Positions 26,814 to 35,929 of a stretch of DNA of 64,000 nucleotides are shown piece by piece (within the stretch, counting starts at the first letter, position 1; the number at the start of each line of letters is the position of its first letter). Origin of the DNA: Azospirillum humicireducens (GTDB taxonomy: Bacteria > Pseudomonadota > Alphaproteobacteria > Azospirillales > Azospirillaceae); NCBI RefSeq assembly GCF_001639105.2, contig NZ_CP015285.1, positions 2,348,501-2,412,500 of the forward strand, given 5' to 3'. Made by a program: the position numbers and the translations under genes. The notes beneath the pieces were generated by a model. That model worked only from the letters and a program-made list of their open reading frames with translations. It searched no databases and was not told where the DNA came from.

Positions 26814-26836
26814 TCTCCCTCTGCCCGGCAGGGGGA
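26814..26836. repeat. Small GC-rich palindrome upstream of ihfB
   Basis: CTCCCTCTGCCCGGCAGGGGGAG folds into a short imperfect hairpin with a CCG loop. It resembles the dispersed CTCCC...GGGAG repeats found between genes of this group. Nothing else is visible in 26676-26959. Confidence 0.4.
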
Positions 26837-26959
26837 GGACCGGGCTCTTGCGGCCAGCGCCGGACGCGGCGGCAGCCGCAGGGATCGTGACGGAAATTTG
26901 AAAGCAATCAACAGCTTCGCGAAAGATTTCCCGCCGGTTGGAACGGTTGGCCGGACGGA

Positions 26960-28228
26960 TCAGGCCCCGCCCAGCCGCGTCCCCTCCAGGATGGCGCCCT
27001 CCAACACGGCCGAGGAGCGGTCGCAGCCGGTCAGGTCGGCCAGTGTCAGGTCGCTGCCCTTCAGGTTGGTCTCGGCCAGCGAGGCGCCGGCCAGACGTGC
27101 CCGCACCAGCGAGGCCCGCATCACCTTGGCCCCGGCGCTGACCAGCAGCATGCCCAGGTTGGCGCCATCCAGCCGGCTGTCGATCAGGATGGCGCGGTCC
27201 AGCTTCACCCCGCGCAGGTCGGCTCGGCTGAGATCGGCCGAGCGCAGATCGGCGCCGTCGAACTGGGCGGCCTGCAGTTGGGCGCCGTTCAGACGGGCAT
27301 GACGCAGCCGGGCGCCGCTTCCCTTGGCCAGCGTCAGGATCTTGCCGGTCAGGTCGGCCCCCTCCAGGTTCAGCCCCGTCAGGTCGAGCTGGGATCCCTG
27401 CTTGCCGCTGGTGCCCAGCCAGATCATGTGCTGGCGCAGCATGCCGTCGAGCTGCTCGGCCGGGAGAGCCGGCAACTCGACGGCTGTTTCCGGTTCCGGT
27501 TCGGCCGCCTGTGCCTGCTGCTGCACCTGCCGGGCGGACCTGGCCTGCTCGTCGGTGCGGATCGCCTGTTCCAGGCCGGCTTCGTCCAGGCTGGCCCCGT
27601 CCAGGATGGCGCCGCGCAGGTCGGAACCGTTGAGATCCGCCCCGCGCAGGTCGGCGCCGGAGAAGTTGGCGTCGCGCAGGTCGGTGCGGTCGAGCCGGGC
27701 GCCGGCCAGCCGGGTGTTGGTGAAGTCGGCCGCCCGCGCGAAGCTGCCCGACAGCTTGGCCCGCGCCATGTCGGCGTTGGTCAGCCGGGCCGACGCCATG
27801 TCGGCCGGGCCGGGATCGAAGCCCACCACCTTCAGTTCGCCGGCGCTGTTGCGGTTGACCATGCTGCCGTCGCGCAGATCGACCTCAACCATGGTGGCGC
27901 CGTCCAGCCGGGCGCCACGCACGTTGGCGCCGCGCATGTCGGTGCGGAACAGCCGAGCGTCGGAGAGGTCCGCTCCCCGCAGGTCGGCGCCATAGAGGTC
28001 GGCATGGTCGAGGATCGCGCCGCGCAGGTCGGCGTCGCGCAGGATGGCGCCGGCCAGATGGGCGCCCGTCAGGTTGCGACCGGCCAGCGACAGGCCCGAC
28101 AGGTCGAAGAAGGGCAGGTTGGCGCGGGCGCCGTTCGGCCGCCCCTCGGCGAACCGGACATGGCGCTCGCACACGCGGTCGAGCTGGTCCTGGGTCAGGC
28201 GGATGCGGGATTTGCCGTCTTGCGCCAT
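26960..28228 (-). CDS. Pentapeptide repeat protein, internally duplicated
   Basis: 422 residues. Repeats of A(D/N)LxG type fill about 50-215 and 275-420, so two right-handed quadrilateral beta-helices are expected. Each is led by a similar cap: QLDRVCERHVRFAEG in the N-terminal half and QLDGMLRQHMIWLGTSGKQG in the second, which shows the protein arose by duplication. A Gln/Glu/Pro linker (QVQQQAQAAEPEPETA) separates them. The function of pentapeptide proteins is mostly unknown; some mimic DNA, many are scaffolds. The start lies six bases after the cheZ stop, so the two are one operon, suggesting a link with chemotaxis. Confidence 0.9.
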   Translation of the reverse strand: MAQDGKSRIRLTQDQLDRVCERHVRFAEGRPNGARANLPFFDLSGLSLAGRNLTGAHLAGAILRDADLRGAILDHADLYGADLRGADLSDARLFRTDMRGANVRGARLDGATMVEVDLRDGSMVNRNSAGELKVVGFDPGPADMASARLTNADMARAKLSGSFARAADFTNTRLAGARLDRTDLRDANFSGADLRGADLNGSDLRGAILDGASLDEAGLEQAIRTDEQARSARQVQQQAQAAEPEPETAVELPALPAEQLDGMLRQHMIWLGTSGKQGSQLDLTGLNLEGADLTGKILTLAKGSGARLRHARLNGAQLQAAQFDGADLRSADLSRADLRGVKLDRAILIDSRLDGANLGMLLVSAGAKVMRASLVRARLAGASLAETNLKGSDLTLADLTGCDRSSAVLEGAILEGTRLGGA

Positions 28229-28234
28229 GGCCGG

Positions 28235-29221
28235 TCACGCGAACAGGGCGTCGATGTCGGCCTGGGATATCCCACCGCCTCCGCCACCCGGATCGGCGGG
28301 CGGCGGGGGCGGCGGGGGGGCCGGCTTCGCGACGGGTGGAGGGGGTGGGGGTGGAGGTGGAGGTGGAGGTGGAGGTGGGGGCGGCGGAGGGGGTGGCGGC
28401 GGAGACGGCTCCACATCGGCCGGCAGCGGTTCCGCCCGTTCCGCCACCTCGGGCACGCTGGCGAACAGCGCGTCGATGGCGTCCTGGCTGACCTCCGGCC
28501 CGCCCAGCTGCGGCCCGTTCAGCAGATGCGCGTCGGGTCGGGTATCGCCCATCTTGCGGTGGGAGGCGAGCTCGCCGGGGGTATGCTGCTGTTCGGCGAC
28601 CGCCAGACGCTCGACGCCCCAGATCTCGATCATCGTGTTCACGCGCTCTTCGATGTAGCGCAGCGTGTTGACGACCTTGGTGGTGCGCTGCCCGGTGATG
28701 TCCTGGAAGGAGCAGGCGGTCATGATCTCGATGCACCATGCCTCGATCGCGTCGATCCGTTCGGCCAGATCGGCGTCGTCGCGCGGGATCGACATGGTGA
28801 TTTCCTGAATCTTCTCCGTCGCATTCAGGATGTCGGTGGTGGCGCGTTCGGTGGCGGCGACGATCTCGTCCAGTTCGCCGGTCGCCGCCTCGATTCGGTT
28901 GGAACCGGTGTCGGTCGCCTTCAGCGCGGCGATGTCGCTGCGCGCTTCGCGCACCACCTGGGTGATGGCGGTCAACTCCTGCTGGATGCGCGGATCCTCT
29001 CCCGGCGCCAGGGCGGCAAAGGTGCTGGGCGACGCGCCGCTCAACCGGTCGACCTGGGTTTCCAGCTTATCCACCAGCCGGTGGAAATCGTCGGAGGCGA
29101 CGACACGGCTGCGCCGGTCGCGCATGCGCAGGAAGGCGCGGCCCCGCGCCGTCTGCGACAGGGCCTCCTCCATCTGCAGATACTCTTGCTCGGTCAGTTC
29201 GAGCAGTGACCCGCCGCTCAT
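28235..29221 (-). CDS. cheZ: Chemotaxis protein phosphatase CheZ with two FliM-like motifs
   Basis: 328 residues. The long helical hairpin of CheZ (about 75-215) carries the active-site motif CSFQDITGQR with Asp174 and Gln178, matching Asp143 and Gln147 of E. coli CheZ. CheZ dephosphorylates CheY-P and shortens motor reversal signals. After the helices come VSQDAIDALFA (244-254), a run of 23 prolines (274-296), a second Pro run, six Gly and a C-terminal ISQADIDALFA (318-328). Both motifs copy the CheY-binding peptide of FliM (SQxEIDALL), so two CheY docking sites are likely. The Pro run is coded by GGTGGA-like repeats. Start at 29221 is preferred over the longer frame to 29380, whose sequence is not helical. 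Co-transcribed with the pentapeptide gene. Confidence 0.9.
   Translation of the reverse strand: MSGGSLLELTEQEYLQMEEALSQTARGRAFLRMRDRRSRVVASDDFHRLVDKLETQVDRLSGASPSTFAALAPGEDPRIQQELTAITQVVREARSDIAALKATDTGSNRIEAATGELDEIVAATERATTDILNATEKIQEITMSIPRDDADLAERIDAIEAWCIEIMTACSFQDITGQRTTKVVNTLRYIEERVNTMIEIWGVERLAVAEQQHTPGELASHRKMGDTRPDAHLLNGPQLGGPEVSQDAIDALFASVPEVAERAEPLPADVEPSPPPPPPPPPPPPPPPPPPPPPPPVAKPAPPPPPPPADPGGGGGGISQADIDALFA
28318..28400. repeat. Hexanucleotide microsatellite (GGTGGA) coding for polyproline
   Basis: On the plus strand GGTGGA is repeated several times with GGG and GGC variants, giving an almost pure purine/T stretch. It encodes the polyproline linker of cheZ. Slippage in multiples of three would change linker length without breaking the frame. 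Confidence 0.85.
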
Positions 29222-29506
29222 TGCACTCAACCCATCGTCCTGCAGCCGCGCCTCCCCGCCATGCCGGGGGCTGCGCCAGCCTTCTCCTATACCACCCAAT
29301 TTCTTTACCGGGAGTTTCCGCCGCCGACACGCTATGATTCTCCCCAATGGACGGCGGCGACACCGGACACCGGGAAACAAGGGCGGGAAGCGAGGGCGGG
29401 AAACGCAAGGCCGCGGACAGCCTTGAAGCCCGATTCAATGTGTCCCAAATCAGCCCGGCCGGTGACGGTGTTTGACAAGAATTCCCCTCCAGGAAAGGAA
29501 GAAGCC

Positions 29507-30649
29507 ATGAAAGCGGTGGTGCGTCCGGTGGTGTTTGCGGCTGCGGTCGGGATGGCTGCGCTTGCCGGCGGCGCGCTGGTCGCACCGGCCGATTCGGCAC
29601 TGGGCCGGGCCGGGTCCGCGCTCGGGCTGGCCGCCTCGCCCGCCGCGGCGGCGCTGCCGCTGGGCGCCGTCGGCGGCGGCACCATCGCGCCGATGCTGGA
29701 GCAGGTGACCCCGGCGGTGGTGAACATCTCGGTGCTGAGCCAGGCGCCCCAGGCGGAAAACCCGCTGCTGCGCGATCCCTTCTTCCGCCGCTTCTTCAAC
29801 CTGCCGGACCAGATGCCGCAGGGCCGGCCGCAGGTCAGCGCCGGGTCCGGCGTGATCGTCGACGCCGCCAACGGCTATGTCGTCACCAACAGCCATGTGG
29901 TGGAGAACGCGCAGGAGATCGCGGTCACGCTGAAGGACCGCCGCCGCCTGCGCGCCAAGCTGATCGGCCGCGACGCCGCCACCGACATCGCGCTGCTGCA
30001 GATCAAGGCGGACAGCCTGACCGCCCTGCCGCTCGGCGACTCGGATCGCGCCAAGGTCGGCGATTTCGTCGTCGCCATCGGCAACCCGTTCGGGCTGGGC
30101 CAGACCGTGACCTCCGGCATCGTCTCCGCGCTCGGCCGCAGCGGGCTGAAGATCGAGGGCTACGAGGACTTCATCCAGACCGACGCCTCGATCAACCCCG
30201 GCAATTCCGGCGGCGCGCTGGTCAATTTCCAGGGCGAGCTGATCGGCATCAACACCGCCATCATCGGCCCGGCCGGCGGATCGGTCGGCATCGGCTTCGC
30301 CGTTCCGGTCACCATCGTCCGTTCGGTGATGGAGCAGTTGCGCGAGTATGGCGAGGTGCGGCGCGGCCGGCTGGGCGTCGCCATCCAGGATCTGACGCCC
30401 GATCTGGCGGAAAGCCTGAACCTGAAGGGCGACGAGGGCGCGCTGATCGCCAAGATCGAACGCGGATCGCCCGCCGACAGCGGCGGTCTGCGCAGCGGCG
30501 ACGTTGTGGTGGCGGTCGACGGCCGGGCCATCCGCAGCGCCACCGATTTCCGCAACCGCATCGGTCTTCTGCGCGTCGGCACGCCGGTGCAGTTGACGGT
30601 GGTGCGCAACGGCGGGCAAAAGTCGGTGACCGTCCGCACCCAGCGCTAG
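29507..30649 (+). CDS. DegP/DegS-like trypsin-type serine protease with one PDZ domain
   Basis: 380 residues. The N-terminal 50 residues form a signal or anchor sequence (AAAVGMAALAGGALV), placing the enzyme in the periplasm. The trypsin domain has the triad His130 (YVVTNSHVV), Asp160 (ATDIALLQI) and Ser234 (PGNSGGAL). A single PDZ domain follows (about 288-378), with GRLGVAIQDL and SGDVVVAVDG. One PDZ and a short length are DegS/HtrA-like rather than DegP (two PDZ). It should degrade misfolded envelope proteins or cleave an anti-sigma factor. ATG 29507 sits after AGGAAAGGAAG; the longer frame lacks a signal peptide at its start. The neighbour downstream is unknown. Confidence 0.93.
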   Translation: MKAVVRPVVFAAAVGMAALAGGALVAPADSALGRAGSALGLAASPAAAALPLGAVGGGTIAPMLEQVTPAVVNISVLSQAPQAENPLLRDPFFRRFFNLPDQMPQGRPQVSAGSGVIVDAANGYVVTNSHVVENAQEIAVTLKDRRRLRAKLIGRDAATDIALLQIKADSLTALPLGDSDRAKVGDFVVAIGNPFGLGQTVTSGIVSALGRSGLKIEGYEDFIQTDASINPGNSGGALVNFQGELIGINTAIIGPAGGSVGIGFAVPVTIVRSVMEQLREYGEVRRGRLGVAIQDLTPDLAESLNLKGDEGALIAKIERGSPADSGGLRSGDVVVAVDGRAIRSATDFRNRIGLLRVGTPVQLTVVRNGGQKSVTVRTQR

Positions 30650-30711
30650 AGTGTGATCGGCAGAGGCCCGGCGCAGGGTCGCGGACAGCAGAGGAGCCAC
30701 CCCGTACCGGC

Positions 30712-31482
30712 ATGATGCGTTCCAACCCACCCCGCCGCCCCGCCGCCCCGCCGGCCCCCTCGCCCGGCCGCAGCGCGGCCCAGCGCCAGCGCGAGATCGC
30801 GACGCTGCTGATGCGGCTCGACGCCATGCTGAAGCAGTCGGCGGAGCTTGCCCAGACGGCGCGCGAGCGGGTGTCGGTCGGCGGGCTGGCCCGCTACCGC
30901 CGCTTCAGCCGGCGCGTGCGCGACTTCTTCGCGCTCGCCGCCCTGGCGCAGGAACGGCTGGACGCCGCGCCGGAGGAGATGGAGGATCTGATCGATCCGA
31001 TGACCACCGCGCTGGAGCGTCTGCACGCCCGCATGGTGGTCCAGTTCGTGGAGGGCAGCGCCGGCTTCTTCTCCAGCTTCGCACGGGTGAAGGCCCTGCC
31101 GATCGGCACCCATGAGATGTGCGGGGTGGAGTTGCGCGGCGTGCTGGAAATCCGCAAGTTCCTCGACGATCCGCTCTATGAGGGGGAGCGCGGGCAGGCC
31201 CTGCGCGCCGAGACCGACCGCATCGCCGCCCTGATCCGCCGCGTCATGGACCGCATCCCGCCGCTGCCCGACTTCGGCGACGAGCCCAGCATCGGCCCGC
31301 GCGGCACGTTGAACAGCCCGCTGAAGGGCCCGAACGCCCATATGCCTCCCGGCCGGAGCGCCGCCCGTCCGGCCCCGCCCCGCCCCGCCGGCATGCAGCC
31401 CGCCGCCCCGCCGGCGCCGACTCCCAGCACCGAGGTCCGTTCGCTGAGCCTCGACCAGTTCGAGGACGACGAGGACGAGTGA
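30712..31482 (+). CDS. Hypothetical protein with helical core and acidic tail
   Basis: 256 residues, not recognised. The N-terminal 25 residues are Pro/Ala-rich. Residues 25-185 are helical and charged (QRQREIATLLMRLDAMLKQS, RRFSRRVRDFFALAALAQER, LERLHARMVVQFVEG) and contain Cys141 in HEMCGVELRGV. The C-terminal 65 residues are Pro-rich and end in an acidic QFEDDEDE. No signal peptide, so probably cytoplasmic. It lies 62 bp after the DegP-like gene and is probably co-transcribed. Confidence 0.65.
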   Translation: MMRSNPPRRPAAPPAPSPGRSAAQRQREIATLLMRLDAMLKQSAELAQTARERVSVGGLARYRRFSRRVRDFFALAALAQERLDAAPEEMEDLIDPMTTALERLHARMVVQFVEGSAGFFSSFARVKALPIGTHEMCGVELRGVLEIRKFLDDPLYEGERGQALRAETDRIAALIRRVMDRIPPLPDFGDEPSIGPRGTLNSPLKGPNAHMPPGRSAARPAPPRPAGMQPAAPPAPTPSTEVRSLSLDQFEDDEDE

Positions 31483-31545
31483 ACGGCCAAGGGGGCTGCC
31501 GAGGGGCCAGCGCAGCCCCGGTCCCGGCCGTCCGCCGTCGATGCA

Positions 31546-31824
31546 TCAGCGACGCTGCTTTTTCCCGTCCTCCGCGGTCAGGGCGCCGACCGCCGCGCCG
31601 GCGGCGCCGCCCAGCAGCCCGCCATAGATCGCGCTGCCGCCGGTGACGGCGCCGATGGCGGCACCGCCGGCCGCACCGATCGCCCCGCCGGTCAGGGCGC
31701 GGTTCTCTCGGTGGTTCAGGTTCGAACAGCCGCCGAGCAGGGTCGCACCGATCAGCAGCGCCATGACCGCGGTGGTGGCCCCGGTGGTTGTCCCGGTTGT
31801 GAATGTCCGCATGGTCGTCTTCAT
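31546..31824 (-). CDS. Glycine-zipper lipoprotein
   Basis: 92 residues. A lipoprotein signal peptide with the lipobox LLGGC (cleavage before Cys34) predicts lipid attachment at the membrane. The mature part has a glycine zipper, GGAIGAAGGAAIGAVTGG and GGLLGGAAGAAVGA, as in YMGG/OmpA-associated outer-membrane lipoproteins. Start at ATG 31824 is preferred because AAGGAAGAG lies just upstream; a TTG at 31842 is too early. Confidence 0.8.
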   Translation of the reverse strand: MKTTMRTFTTGTTTGATTAVMALLIGATLLGGCSNLNHRENRALTGGAIGAAGGAAIGAVTGGSAIYGGLLGGAAGAAVGALTAEDGKKQRR

Positions 31825-32269
31825 CGCTCTCTCTTCCTTCAAACACAGGCTGGCCGACGGGCGTCGCTTTCGCGTTGCGCTCTGCGGCCATGCTTATGTT
31901 TGGTGATTGGCGCCTGGCTCTGCTGTGACCATTTCGAGGTAAAGGGTTGCGCCTTTCTGGGTATTCCACAGCCTTTTCGCCGGTATGACGGACCAAGACA
32001 TCGCGCTGCGGGTAGCAAGAGCGGCCTGTGTAATCCCGCAGAATTACCTCTTCCTATCTATGGTTAATATTTTATTCGACGGGCCGATTCACTCATATTT
32101 CGTTCGATGGCAAACAATCTTGCTTTTCAGAATGAAAATCTGTCCTGAATTGGTTAGGACATTGCTCCCCCCTGCAAAGCACACTGATTGGTGCGGGGTT
32201 ACAGATCGGCTCCTTCCACGGGCTCTACGAAGCCTCATGTAAGAATGGCCGGCACCGGGAGGAGAAGAG
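31825..32269. other. Gene-free, AT-richer region
   Basis: 445 bp without a convincing gene. The part from about 31985 to 32200 is near 45% GC with AT tracts (GGTTAATATTTTATTCG). It must hold the promoters of the glycine-zipper gene (leftward) and of the small gene at 32270 (rightward). No clear -35/-10 pair or palindrome was found. Confidence 0.5.
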
Positions 32270-32563
32270 ATGACCTTCGACGACAGACGATATGACGACG
32301 GTCCGGTCCTTGACCGCGAGCCGCCCCCCTCCCGACCTTTGAAATCGCCGGCAGGTCGGCCCCGCTCCCAGCCGATGGGCCGGATCGTCGAAATGGCGTT
32401 CACCGGACTGTGGGTGCTGAAGCGGCAGGGCGTGCTGGCGGAGGTCGGCGGCCGTCTCTATTGGCCAGACCGCCCGTCGCTGGAACAGGCGGCGGCCCAG
32501 GCGGGTATCCCGCTGTCGGACGTCGCGGTCCATACCGGACGCCTCGACGCGACCTCCCGATAG
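32270..32563 (+). CDS. Small hypothetical protein
   Basis: 97 residues. The first 35 are polar and Pro/Arg-rich. The rest reads like a small fold (IVEMAFTGLWVLKRQGVL, RLYWPDRPSLEQAAAQAGI). Start is supported by GGGAGGAGAAGAG immediately upstream of ATG 32270. No family recognised; no signal peptide. Confidence 0.55.
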   Translation: MTFDDRRYDDGPVLDREPPPSRPLKSPAGRPRSQPMGRIVEMAFTGLWVLKRQGVLAEVGGRLYWPDRPSLEQAAAQAGIPLSDVAVHTGRLDATSR

Positions 32564-32701
32564 GGGCATGGGACCTCCCCCTTCCGGGGGATAAAACCGC
32601 GACGAAGGGACAGTTGCACGGACAAGGGGCTTCTTCCAATATCCGGAGTGCGGACGAACAGCCGGTATGGACCGTCCACAATCTCCGTGTCATTGGAGCC
32701 C

Positions 32702-32908
32702 ATGGAAGACATCGACCGCCAAAGAACGCTCGACTATTTCGAAAGGCTGGGGAAAGAGCGCGTGCGCCTTTACACCGCCATCGACTGCGAGCGTTTCCTC
32801 GGTGATTGGCAGGTCCGCGAACTGGCGGACCAGTGGCTCGATGCCAAGAATGCGGAAAACACGCCGCAGCCGCTGTGGCGGCGGCTGTTGTCCGACCGCC
32901 GCCGCTGA
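32702..32908 (+). CDS. Small hypothetical protein
   Basis: 68 residues, charged and aromatic (DRQRTLDYFERLGKERVRLY, FLGDWQVRELADQWL). GGAG lies eight bases upstream of ATG 32702. No known family. It runs convergently with mtnA, separated by 12 bp. Confidence 0.5.
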   Translation: MEDIDRQRTLDYFERLGKERVRLYTAIDCERFLGDWQVRELADQWLDAKNAENTPQPLWRRLLSDRRR

Positions 32909-32920
32909 CGCCACCCCGTC

Positions 32921-34012
32921 CTACGCCCGCTCCGGAAACAGCCCGAGCAGCCCGTCGCGCGACGCGGCGCAGACGCCGCGCTCGGTGATCAGGCCGCTCA
33001 CCAGCCGCGCCGGCGTTACATCGAAGGCGAAATTGGCGACAGGACTGCCGTCGGGGGTGACGCGCACCGTCTCGATGCGCCCGTCGGCGGTGCGGCCGGT
33101 CAACTCGCTGACCTCGCGGCCGTCGCGCTCCTCGATGGGAATCTCCCGCACACCGTCGGCGATGGTCCAGTCGATGGTCGGCGACGGCAGCCCGACATAG
33201 AAGGGCACGCCATTGTCGTGGGCGGCCAGCGCCTTCAGGTAGGTGCCGATCTTGTTGCAGACGTCGCCTGTCGCCGTCGTGCGGTCGGTGCCGACGATGC
33301 ACAGGTCGACCTTGCCATGCTGCATCAGATGGCCGCCGACATTGTCGGCGATGACGGTGTGGGGGACGCCGTGATGCTTCAGTTCCCAGGCGGTCAGGCT
33401 GGCGCCCTGGTTGCGCGGGCGCGTCTCGTCGACCCAGACATGCAGCGGGATGCCCTGCTCGAAGGCGGCGTAGACCGGGGCAAGCGCCGTGCCCCAATCG
33501 ACGGTGGCGAGCCAGCCGGCGTTGCAGTGGGTCAGCACATTCACCGGCTCGCCCGGCTTTTTGCGCTCCGCCGCGGCGCGGATCAATGCCGCGCCGTGCA
33601 GGCCGATGGCGCGGTTGATCTCCACATCCTCGTCGGCGATGGCCGCCGCTTCCGCCTCGGCCGCCTCGACGCGCCGCGACTCGGGAAGAGGCGCCAGCAG
33701 GCCGCGCATGCGCTCCAGCGCCCAGCGCAGGTTGACCGCGGTCGGCCGGGTCGCCAGCAGGGTGGCGCAGGCACGCTCCAGCCCCCGGTCGCTGGCGTCG
33801 CTGCGCAGGGCCAGCGCCACGCCATAGGCGGCGGCGGCGCCGATCAGCGGGGCGCCGCGCACCAGCATGGCGCGGATGGCGTGGGCGGCCTCCTCCAGGC
33901 CGGTCAGGCGGACGACCGCGAAGTCATGCGGCAGGCGGGTTTGGTCGATGATGGCGACGGCTCCCCCGCCTTCCGGCCAGATGGTGCGATAGGCTGTCCC
34001 GTCGATCCGCAT
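32921..34012 (-). CDS. mtnA: S-methyl-5-thioribose-1-phosphate isomerase
   Basis: 363 residues. Converts methylthioribose-1-phosphate to methylthioribulose-1-phosphate in the methionine salvage pathway (EC 5.3.1.23). The fold is related to eIF2B. The catalytic Cys lies in [18 protein letters not shown] and the Asp in [31 protein letters not shown] and [13 protein letters not shown] are further family blocks. The start gives [15 protein letters not shown] with GGAGG eight bases upstream; the open frame extends to 34225 without a ribosome site. No other salvage gene (mtnK, mtnB) is in the window. Divergent from a histidine kinase gene. Confidence 0.95.
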   Translation of the reverse strand: MRIDGTAYRTIWPEGGGAVAIIDQTRLPHDFAVVRLTGLEEAAHAIRAMLVRGAPLIGAAAAYGVALALRSDASDRGLERACATLLATRPTAVNLRWALERMRGLLAPLPESRRVEAAEAEAAAIADEDVEINRAIGLHGAALIRAAAERKKPGEPVNVLTHCNAGWLATVDWGTALAPVYAAFEQGIPLHVWVDETRPRNQGASLTAWELKHHGVPHTVIADNVGGHLMQHGKVDLCIVGTDRTTATGDVCNKIGTYLKALAAHDNGVPFYVGLPSPTIDWTIADGVREIPIEERDGREVSELTGRTADGRIETVRVTPDGSPVANFAFDVTPARLVSGLITERGVCAASRDGLLGLFPERA

Positions 34013-34184
34013 AAAACCATCCTCCAGATATCCGCCACCGCACCCGACAAAGCAGGATGATGGTGTCGGCACGTCACAATAGGCGGTGGCTGCCGCCGCT
34101 TCAACACGGGCAGCGTTCGGCGGAACCGTCACCCGCCGGGTGGTGTTACCGTTTCCGGCCAAGCATGTTTGGCCGCACCCCCAC

Positions 34185-35831
34185 ATGGTTTCCGACACGA
34201 TGCCGTTGCGCGCTCTGCGTTCCAAATCCTCCCCGCTCTACAGGCTGCCCGGTTCGGCGCTTGTCCTGATCGCCTGCACCGCGGCCGTTCTGCTGACAGT
34301 CGGGCTGTCGGCCGTCTTCGCCTGGCGCGACCGCAACGAGGCGGTCCAACAGGCGACCGGGGTCGCCGGCAACATCGGGCTTCTGGCGGCGGAGCATGCC
34401 GCCCGGCTGATCGAGACGGGCGACCTGCTGCTGACCCAGACGGCGACGCTGGCCGGATCCGCCGGCACCCCTCTGCCCGACGACCAGGCAACGCGCGACC
34501 GCATGGCGCTGCTGGCGGCCAGCGCCCCCCATATGGTGGGGCTGGAGATCCGGGACGCGACCGGCGCCCTGCGGCTGTCGAGCCTGCCCGACGCGCTCCC
34601 CGCCGCCGCACCGGCACTGAGGCCCGACGGCCGGGCCATCGGCGACGGCCGGATGGGCGGCCGGGCGGTGGTCACGCTGGCGCAGCCGCTTCCCGGCAGC
34701 ACGCCGCGCGGCTGGGCGGTCGCCGGGCTGGACGCCCGCGCCTTCCGAGACGTCTACCGCGCGCTCGACGTCGGCTATGGCCACAGCATCTCCATCCTGA
34801 AGCCGGACGGCACGCCGCTTCTGCGCGAGCCGGAGGGTGGCGGCACCATGGGCGGGCGCAAGGGCGACGACGACACGGCAAGCCATGTCGACGACATCAC
34901 CGTGAGTCGTCCGATCGGCGACACCGGCCTGTCGGCCGTGGTGACGATCGCCACCGGCAGCGTTCTGCAGCGCTGGACGGAGCGGCTGTGGATCTATGCC
35001 GCCTTCGCCGCGGCGGCGTGCGCCACTGTGGCGGTGATCGGCGCGCTCGCCATCCAGCGCGCCCGGCGCGAGCGCGAGGCGGAGGACGCCCTCCAGCACG
35101 CCTACGACACGCTGGAGGAGCATGTCCACCAGCGCACCGCCCAGCTGGAGCGCGCCAACGCCCAGCTGGAGGCCGCTGTGACCGACAAGGAGGTGCTGCT
35201 GAAGGAGGTCCAGCACCGGGTGAAGAACAACCTTCAGGTCATCTGCAGCCTGCTGCGCCTGCAGGCCGCCCGCATCGACGAACAGGCCCGCCGCGGCTTC
35301 GACGAGAGCCTGCGCCGCATCCAGACCATGAGCCTGCTGCACGAGCTGCTCCACCGGTCCGACGAGCCGGCCCACATCAACTTCGCCGACGCGTTGCGCC
35401 AGATGTGCGACGGTCTGGTCCGTTCGGACAACCCGACCGCCGCCCGGCTGGAGCTGGAGACGGAGGATTGGATCGTCGATGCCGACCGCGCCACGCCGCT
35501 GGCCATCGCCACCAGCGAGCTGGTTTCCAATGCCCTGCTGCACGCCTTCCCGCATGGCCATCCCGGCATCGTCCGGGTCCTGCTGGAGCGGGAGGAGAAC
35601 GGAATGCGGCTGATCGTGCGCGACAACGGGGTCGGCCTGCCCGCGGGGATGCCGAGCCAGCACAAGCGCCCCAGCCGCGGCGGGGCCAGCAGCGGGCTGG
35701 GCCTGAATCTGGTCCAGGCCCTGTCGCATCAGGCAGGCGCCACCCTGAAGATCGAACGGGACGGCGGAACCATCTTCACCCTGACCATCCCCAACCTGCC
35801 GGTCCGCCAGCAGGCCAGGAACGCGGCATAA
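34185..35831 (+). CDS. Membrane sensor histidine kinase, HisKA_2/HWE type
   Basis: About 548 residues. TM1 (about 25-45), a periplasmic double-Cache-like sensor (about 50-265: [22 protein letters not shown], then [17 protein letters not shown]), TM2 (about 268-290), and a coiled coil ([22 protein letters not shown]). The phospho-acceptor is in [18 protein letters not shown], the N-box is [13 protein letters not shown], and RDNGVGLP completes the ATPase site; [14 protein letters not shown] is the G2 region. It is built like the kinase at 22928-24727, so the pair are likely paralogues with different ligands. No response regulator is adjacent. ATG 34200 is an alternative start; neither has a clear ribosome site. 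Confidence 0.92.
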   Translation: MVSDTMPLRALRSKSSPLYRLPGSALVLIACTAAVLLTVGLSAVFAWRDRNEAVQQATGVAGNIGLLAAEHAARLIETGDLLLTQTATLAGSAGTPLPDDQATRDRMALLAASAPHMVGLEIRDATGALRLSSLPDALPAAAPALRPDGRAIGDGRMGGRAVVTLAQPLPGSTPRGWAVAGLDARAFRDVYRALDVGYGHSISILKPDGTPLLREPEGGGTMGGRKGDDDTASHVDDITVSRPIGDTGLSAVVTIATGSVLQRWTERLWIYAAFAAAACATVAVIGALAIQRARREREAEDALQHAYDTLEEHVHQRTAQLERANAQLEAAVTDKEVLLKEVQHRVKNNLQVICSLLRLQAARIDEQARRGFDESLRRIQTMSLLHELLHRSDEPAHINFADALRQMCDGLVRSDNPTAARLELETEDWIVDADRATPLAIATSELVSNALLHAFPHGHPGIVRVLLEREENGMRLIVRDNGVGLPAGMPSQHKRPSRGGASSGLGLNLVQALSHQAGATLKIERDGGTIFTLTIPNLPVRQQARNAA

Positions 35832-35851
35832 GGCAGGAAGCGGCCGGGGCC

Positions 35852-35901
35852 CGAACGGAAAGGGCCTCCCCATCCATGGACGGGGAGGCCCTTTCCGTTC
35901 G
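35852..35901. terminator. 20-bp bidirectional terminator hairpin
   Basis: Perfect 20-bp arms: CGAACGGAAAGGGCCTCCCC (35852-35871) and its complement (35882-35901), loop ATCCATGGAC. It separates the convergent kinase and dps genes. There is no long T-tract, but AAAGG/CCTTT at the stem gives short U-rich ends. Confidence 0.8.
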
Positions 35902-35929
35902 AACGCGTATCAGGAAGGCGCTCCCGCAC

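Noticed and set aside
26960..28228. The pentapeptide repeats as a nucleotide repeat array
   Set aside because: The repeat is at protein level (A-D/N-L-x-x) with varied codons, not a DNA repeat.
28318..28400. The GGTGGA array as a possible CRISPR or satellite
   Set aside because: There are no spacers; it lies in frame within cheZ and encodes polyproline.
31985..32242. An 85-codon plus-strand frame in the AT-richer gap
   Set aside because: No ribosome site, no family and an odd mix of Cys, Trp and hydrophobic residues.
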